From: Sipunculus nudus
Taxonomy: Eukaryota > Annelida > Sipuncula > Golfingiida > Sipunculidae
Reading direction: 5' to 3'
DNA: 64,000 bases
NCBI GenBank assembly: GCA_026874595.1
Contig: CM049313.1
Coordinates: forward strand, 70,798,659-70,862,658
Part shown: positions 58,853 through 64,000 of the stretch, one piece after another
Layout of the letters: the number at the start of each line of letters is the position of its first letter
How positions within the stretch are numbered: position 1 is the stretch's first letter
Translations under genes and position numbers: made by a program
The notes under the pieces: model-generated
What the model saw: only the letters and a program-made list of their open reading frames with translations
Databases searched by the model: none
Told to the model about the DNA's origin: nothing

Positions 58853-61800
58853 TAGATACAGCTGGGTAGGACCAGGGACGACGTGATTCAGCTTGGTAGG
58901 ACCAGGAATGACTGGGTACAGCTGAGTAGGACCAAGGACGACTGGATAATGCAGGATAGGATTAGAGACGACTTGAACAGCTTGGTAGGACTAGAGACGA
59001 CTGGATACAGCTGGGTAGAATCTGGGACGACTAAGACGACTGGAAACAGCGGGGTAGGACCAGGGACAACTGGATATAGCTGGGTAGGACTAGGGACGAC
59101 TGGAAACAGCTGGGTAGGACCAGGAACAATAGGATACAGCTTTTCGGACTGTGGCTGTGACTGGATACAGCTGGGTAGACCGGGGACCACGGGAAACAGC
59201 TGGGTAGGACCAGGAACGATTGGATACAGCTTTTTGGACTGTGACTATGATGGATAAAGCTGGGTAGACCAGGGACGTTTCGATACAGCTGAGTAGGACC
59301 AGGAACGACTGGATGCAGCTGGGTAGGACCAGGGACGACGGGAAACAGCTGGGTAGGACCAGGAACGATTGGATACAGCTTTTTGGACTGTGACTGTGAC
59401 TGGATACAGCTGGGTAGTACCAGGGACGACTAGATACTGCTGGGTTGGACCAGGGACAACTGGATACGGTTGAGTAATACCAGGGACGACTGATACAGCT
59501 GGGTAGGACCAGGGACGACTGGATACAGCAGGGGTAGGTCCAGGGACCACTGGAAACAACTGGGTAGGACCAGGAAAGACTAGATACAGCTTTTTCGACT
59601 ATGACTGTGACTGGACAGCTGGGTAGTACCAGTGGCAACTGGATACAGCTGGTAATGCCAGAGACAACTGGATACAGCTGGTTAGAACCAGGGACGATTG
59701 ATACAGCTAGGTAGAACCAGGGACGACTGGATACAGTTAGGATCAGGGACGACTGGATACAGCGGGGTAGGACCAGAGACGACTGGATACAGCTGGATAG
59801 GACCAGAGACGACTGGGTACAGGTGGGTAGGACTAGGGACGACTGAATACAGCTGGGTAGGACCAGGGACGACGGGAAACAGCTGGGTAGGACCAGGAAC
59901 GATTGGATACAGCTTTTTGGACTGTGACTGGATACAGCTGGGTAGTACCAGGGACGACTAGATACTGCTGGGTTGGACCAGGGACAACTGGATACGGTTG
60001 AGTAATACCAGGGACGACTGATACAGCTGGGTATGCCAGGGACAACTGGATACAGCAGGGGTAGGTCCAGGGACCACTGGAAACAACTGGGTAGGACCAG
60101 GAAAGACTAGATACAGCTTTTTCGACTATGACAGTGACTGGACAGCTGGGTAGTACCAGTGGCAATTGGATACAGCTGGTAATGCCAGAGACAACTGGAT
60201 ACAGCTGGTTAGAACCAGGGACGATTGATACAGCTAGGTAGAACCAGGGACGACTGGATACAGTTAGGATCAGGGACGACTGGATACAGCGGGGTAGGAC
60301 CAGAGACGACTGGATACAGCTGGATAGGACCAGAGACGACTGGGTACAGGTGGGTAGGACTAGGGACGACTGAATACAGCGGGGATAGGACCCGGGACGA
60401 CTGGATACAGCTGGATAAGACCATGGACGACTGTGTATACCTGGATAGGACCAGAGACGACTGGGTACAGCTGGTTAGAACCAGGGACGACTGGATACAG
60501 TAGGGCAGGACCAGGGACGACTGGATACAGTAGGGTAGGACCAGGGACGACTGGAAACAGTAGGGTAGGACCAGGGACGACTGGATACAGCTGAGTAGAA
60601 CCAGGGACGATTGATACAGCTGGGTAGAACCATCGACGACTGGATACAGTTAGGTAGGATCAGGGACGACTGGACACAGCGGGGTAGGACCAGGGACGAC
60701 TGGATACAGCTGGATAGGACCTGGGACGACTGGGTACACCTGGATAGGACCAGAGACGACTGGGTACAGTAGGGTAAGACCAGGGACGACTGGATACAGC
60801 TAGATAGGACCAGGGACGACTGGATACAGCTGGGAAGAACTAGGGACGATTAGATACAGCGGGGATAGGACCAGTGACTACTGGATACAGCTGGATAGGA
60901 CCAGAGACGACCGGGTACAGATGGGTAGGATTAGGGACGACTGAATACAGCGAGGATAGGACCAGGGACGACTGGATACAGCTGCATAGGACCATGGAGG
61001 ACTGGGTACACCTGGATAGGACCAGAGACGACTGGATACAGTCAGGTAGGATCAGGGACGACTGGATACAGCTAAGTAGGACCAGACTGAAGACTGGATA
61101 CAGCTTGGTAGGAAGAGTAACCACTGTATACAGCTAGATAGGACCAGACTGAAGACTGGATACTGCTTGGTAGAAAGAGTAACCACTGGATACAGCTAGA
61201 TAGGACCAGGGACGATTGGATACAGCTAAGTAGGACCAGACTGAAGACTGGATACAGCTTGGTAGGAAGAGTAACCACTGGATACAGCTAGATAGGACCA
61301 GGGACGATTGGATACAGCTTGGAAGAACTAGGGACGACTGGATACAGCGGGGATAGGACAAGGGACGACTGGATACAGCTGGATAGGACCATGGACGACT
61401 TGGTACACCTGGATAGGACCACAGACGACTGGGTACAGCTGGTTAGAACCAGGGACGACTGATACAGCTGGGTTGGACCAGGGACGACTGGATACAGTAG
61501 GGTAGGACCAGGGACGACTGGATACATCTAGTTAGGACCAGCGACGACTGGAAACTGTAGGGTAGGATTAGGGACGACTGGATACAGCTGAGTAGAACCA
61601 GGGACGATTGATACAGCTGGGTAGAACCATCGACGACTGGATCGGTTAGGTAGGATCAGGGACGACTGGATACAGCGGGGTAGGACCAGGGACGTTTGGA
61701 TACAGCTAAGTAGGACCAGACTGAAGACTGGATACAGCTTGGTAGGAAGAGTAACCACTGGATACAGCTAGATAGGACCAGGGACGATTGGATACAGCTG

Positions 61801-63090
61801 GGAAGAACTAGGGACGACTTGATACAGCGGGGATAGGACCAGGGACGACTGGATACAGCTGCATAAGACCAGAGACGACTGGGTACAGATGGGTAGGACT
61901 AAAGACGACTGAATACAGCGGGGATAGGACCAGGGACGACTGGATACAGCTGGATAGGACCATGGACGACCGGGTACACCTGGATAGGACCAGAGACGAC
62001 TGGATACAGTTAGGTAGGATCAGGGACGACTGGATACAGCTACGTAGGACCAGACTGAAGACTGGATACAGCTTGGTAGGAAGAGTAACCACTGGATACA
62101 GCTAGATAGGACTAGGGACGATTGGATACAGCTAAGTAGGACCAGACTGAAGACTGGATACAGCTTGGTAGGAAGAGTAATCACTGGATACAGCTAGATA
62201 GGACCAGGGACGATTGGATACAGCTGGGAAGAACTAGGGACGACTGGATACAGCGGGGATAGGACCAGCGACGACTGGATACAGCTGGAAAGGACCATGG
62301 ACGACTTGGTACACCTTGATAGGACCAGAGACGACTGGGTACAGCTGGTTAGAATCAGGGACGACTGATACAGCTGGGTTAGACCAGGGACGACTGGATA
62401 CAGCTGGGTAGGAGCAGGAATGACTGCATACAGCTTTTTGGACTGTGACTTTACAAAGTTAGATAGTACGCTTTATGACTAGACAGGGCTTGGTAGGATG
62501 ACCCAGTTATTGTTGATGAGGACGCTAGATGCCTGGAAGCAGTTGGGTAGGACGCCGGACGATTTGATAAAGCTGGTTGGACTGTTACTTGACAAAGGTG
62601 GATAGTACGCTTTATGACAGTGGATACAGCTGGGTTAACAGCTGGGGAGGACGCTAGATGACTTGGTACAGTTGGATAGGACCCTGGGCGACTGGATAGA
62701 GCTGGGGTTACGGCTCGGGAGGACGCTAGATGACTTGGTACAGTTGGATAGGACCCTGGGCGACTGGATACAGCTGGGGTTACAGCAGGGGAGGACGCTA
62801 GATGACTTGGTACAGTTGGATAGGACCCTGGGCGACTGGATACAGCTGGGGTTACGGCTCGGGAGGACGCTAGATGACTTGGTACAGTTGGATAGGACCC
62901 TGGGCGACTGGATACAGTTGGGGTTACAGCTGGGGAGGACGCTAGATGACTTGATACAGTTGGATGGACCCTGGGCGACTGGATACAGCTGGAGTTACAG
63001 CTGGGGAGGACGCTAGATGACTTGGTACAGTTGGATAGGACCCTGGGCGACTGGATACAGCTGGGGTTACAGCTTAATGACTGGACACAG
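58853..63090 (+). repeat. 4.2-kb minisatellite, 30-bp unit
   Basis: Head-to-tail variants of GGGTAGGACCAGGGA + CGACTGGATACAGCT, on the order of 120 copies by length. Insertions such as CTTTTTGGACTGTGACTGTG mark some units. A block of about 530 bp is itself duplicated in tandem (59340-59870 and 59870-60400), and a group containing AGACTGAAGACTGGATACAG and AGGAAGAGTAACCACTG recurs at about 61080, 61230, 61710, 62045 and 62125. The unit is a multiple of three and has few stops, so frames are open on both strands; I read these as by-products, not genes. Confidence 0.97.
62646..63075 (+). repeat. 72-bp subarray at the right end of the minisatellite
   Basis: Six units start at about 62646, 62718, 62790, 62862, 62934 and 63005. 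Each reads GGAGGACGCTAGATGACTTG, GTACAGTTGGATAGGACCCT, GGGCGACTGGATACAGCTGG, GGTTACGGCTCG or variants. They are far more homogeneous than the 30-bp part and look derived from two to three old monomers, so this is the youngest expansion. Confidence 0.93.
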
Positions 63091-63219
63091 TTAGTTAGGA
63101 CGCTTTTTGACCGGGACTAATCGGAACAGAACAGTCGGTGACTCTATACAAAAAATGCCGTTGTTGACATATTTTAAATGTTTATTATCATTATGCTTGT
63201 ATTGAGCTTGGTCTAACAA

Positions 63220-63246
63220 CTTTTTATATTTTTGTTGCAGGTAAGT
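63220..63246 (+). promoter_or_regulatory. Recursive splice site (ratchet point)
   Basis: A T-rich tract (TTTTTATATTTTTGTTGCAG) is joined directly to GTAAGT: a full-consensus acceptor immediately followed by a full-consensus donor at 63240|63241. This composite is the known signature of recursive splicing in long introns of flies and vertebrates. Confidence 0.55.
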
Positions 63247-63293
63247 CCATGGTTTCTTAAAATAAGCCGTTCACACTTCACATGCAACTACAG
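63241..63293 (+). CDS. Candidate 53-nt RS-exon (plus strand)
   Basis: Bounded on the left by TTGCAG| and on the right by CTACAG|GTAAGT (63293/63294), both strong. The exon itself starts with GTAAGT, so after the upstream exon is joined a new donor would be regenerated, and the 53-nt exon could be removed by a second splicing step. Only one frame is free of stops (entry in phase 0, beginning VSPWFLKISRSHFTC, exit phase 2); the other two hit TAA within about 20 nt. It lies about 150 bp downstream of the large minisatellite. The alternative reading is an ordinary small coding exon. The next exon is outside the window. Confidence 0.45.
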
Positions 63294-63299
63294 GTAAGT

Positions 63300-64000
63300 T
63301 GCATTACACAGAACCGGTCATAAATAAATGCAGTTATGGTTGTGCGTTGAAAAACCAGGTACGTGTTCGGTTAAACAAAAGGTAATGTAAGGGATGTATT
63401 AAAGTCACGAGCACAGGCCAAGTGCTGTTACTGTTCATTTCACAAATAACTTTGGCCATAGTGCCAACATGTTGTGAAAAAACGGTAAAATGGATCAATT
63501 TGGACAAAAACCCCCGCTAAGTATGTGTACAAATTTCGAGAATGACTGATGGTATACAATAATAAAGACCGGACTTGAAATTACATTTTTTCTGTTTGCC
63601 TGTTAAGCATAGCTCCTCTTGTTTAACACCTTTGGAATCATCCGATTTTGATAGTTTATGGGATTAAACGAGTATTCACGCTTTGAATAAAGCATTACAA
63701 ATGTCACTTAAAAAAAGTATGATTTTGAAAATTGCTTTGTTTAATAATTATTCAATTTTTTGAGGTAAAACAAATATTCACACTCCTTCATATGGTTTCT
63801 ATAAGATGTGAAGCGACTGTCGTCTTATGGCTTATGCCAGTCTCTGTTAATGCGTTCTGTGATATCTGCAGGTGATCCGTTGAGGGTTGTATATAAGGTT
63901 AAAGGCACCTGAACACGTAATAGGCAAGTTATATATACACCCGAAATATAGTATTTTTCCTCCTCAAAACATTATGGTATCTGCTAATATTTCGTACTAA
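63300..64000. other. Gene-free end of the window
   Basis: AT-rich, consistent with continuing intron. Another donor-like CCAG|GTACGT string occurs near 63357. Confidence 0.4.

Noticed and set aside
58883-63016. Many long open frames on both strands in the minisatellite, predicting 10-residue or 24-residue repeat proteins
   Set aside because: The 30-bp and 72-bp units are multiples of three and poor in stop codons, so several frames stay open on both strands. There is no start context, splice boundary or single preferred frame.

Overview
The window reads as eukaryotic nuclear DNA from an invertebrate, most likely a lophotrochozoan and probably a mollusc (inference). It is AT-rich and gene-poor. 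It holds many long (TA)n tracts, tRNA-derived SINEs, MITE-like elements with G/C-rich ends, and repeats carrying GTCCGTCGTCCGT-type motifs that I associate with mollusc genomes. There are no long bacterial-type ORFs, operons, rRNA genes or functional tRNA genes. No gene can be named. Most of the window is intergenic or deep intronic, and the coding calls are short, unnamed candidate exons judged from splice signals, codon content and phase.

Layout. 0-7 kb: AT-rich DNA with a direct segmental duplication (about 3.55-4.87 and 5.45-6.48 kb). One copy carries an inserted 411-bp hAT-like element with an 8-bp target duplication, the other an (AT)31 tract. 7.8-9 kb: a plus-strand candidate first exon and a minus-strand exon/intron/terminal-exon set. 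9-13.2 kb: an interspersed repeat and a 2.6-kb element with G/C-rich terminal inverted repeats. 14.8-19 kb: decayed repeats and tandem arrays. 20.5-21.8 kb: two more plus-strand exon candidates. 27.7-28.4 kb: a very small LTR element (about 150-bp LTRs, exact tRNA-Pro primer-binding site) of TRIM type, with an odd inverted second copy of the primer-binding site. 29-38 kb: MITE copies, a SINE and an inverted pair of a 0.6-0.7 kb repeat. 41.5 kb: a cluster of homeodomain-type sites. 45-49 kb: exon candidates and microsatellite and minisatellite arrays. 49.5-57 kb: MITEs, a short relative of the 2.6-kb element and two SINEs. 58.85-63.1 kb: a 4.2-kb minisatellite with 30-bp units that passes into 72-bp units.

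The most interesting signal is at 63.24 kb. A polypyrimidine tract ends in CAG and is followed directly by GTAAGT, and 53 nt downstream lies another CAG|GTAAGT. This is the layout of a recursive splice site with its RS-exon, a feature of very long introns. The 53-nt exon is open only when entered in phase 0. Four plus-strand candidate first exons (near 7.9, 12.8, 21.7 and 47.2 kb) all end in phase 0. A coherent but unproven reading is that the window covers the 5' part of a very long plus-strand gene with several alternative first exons and a recursively spliced intron.
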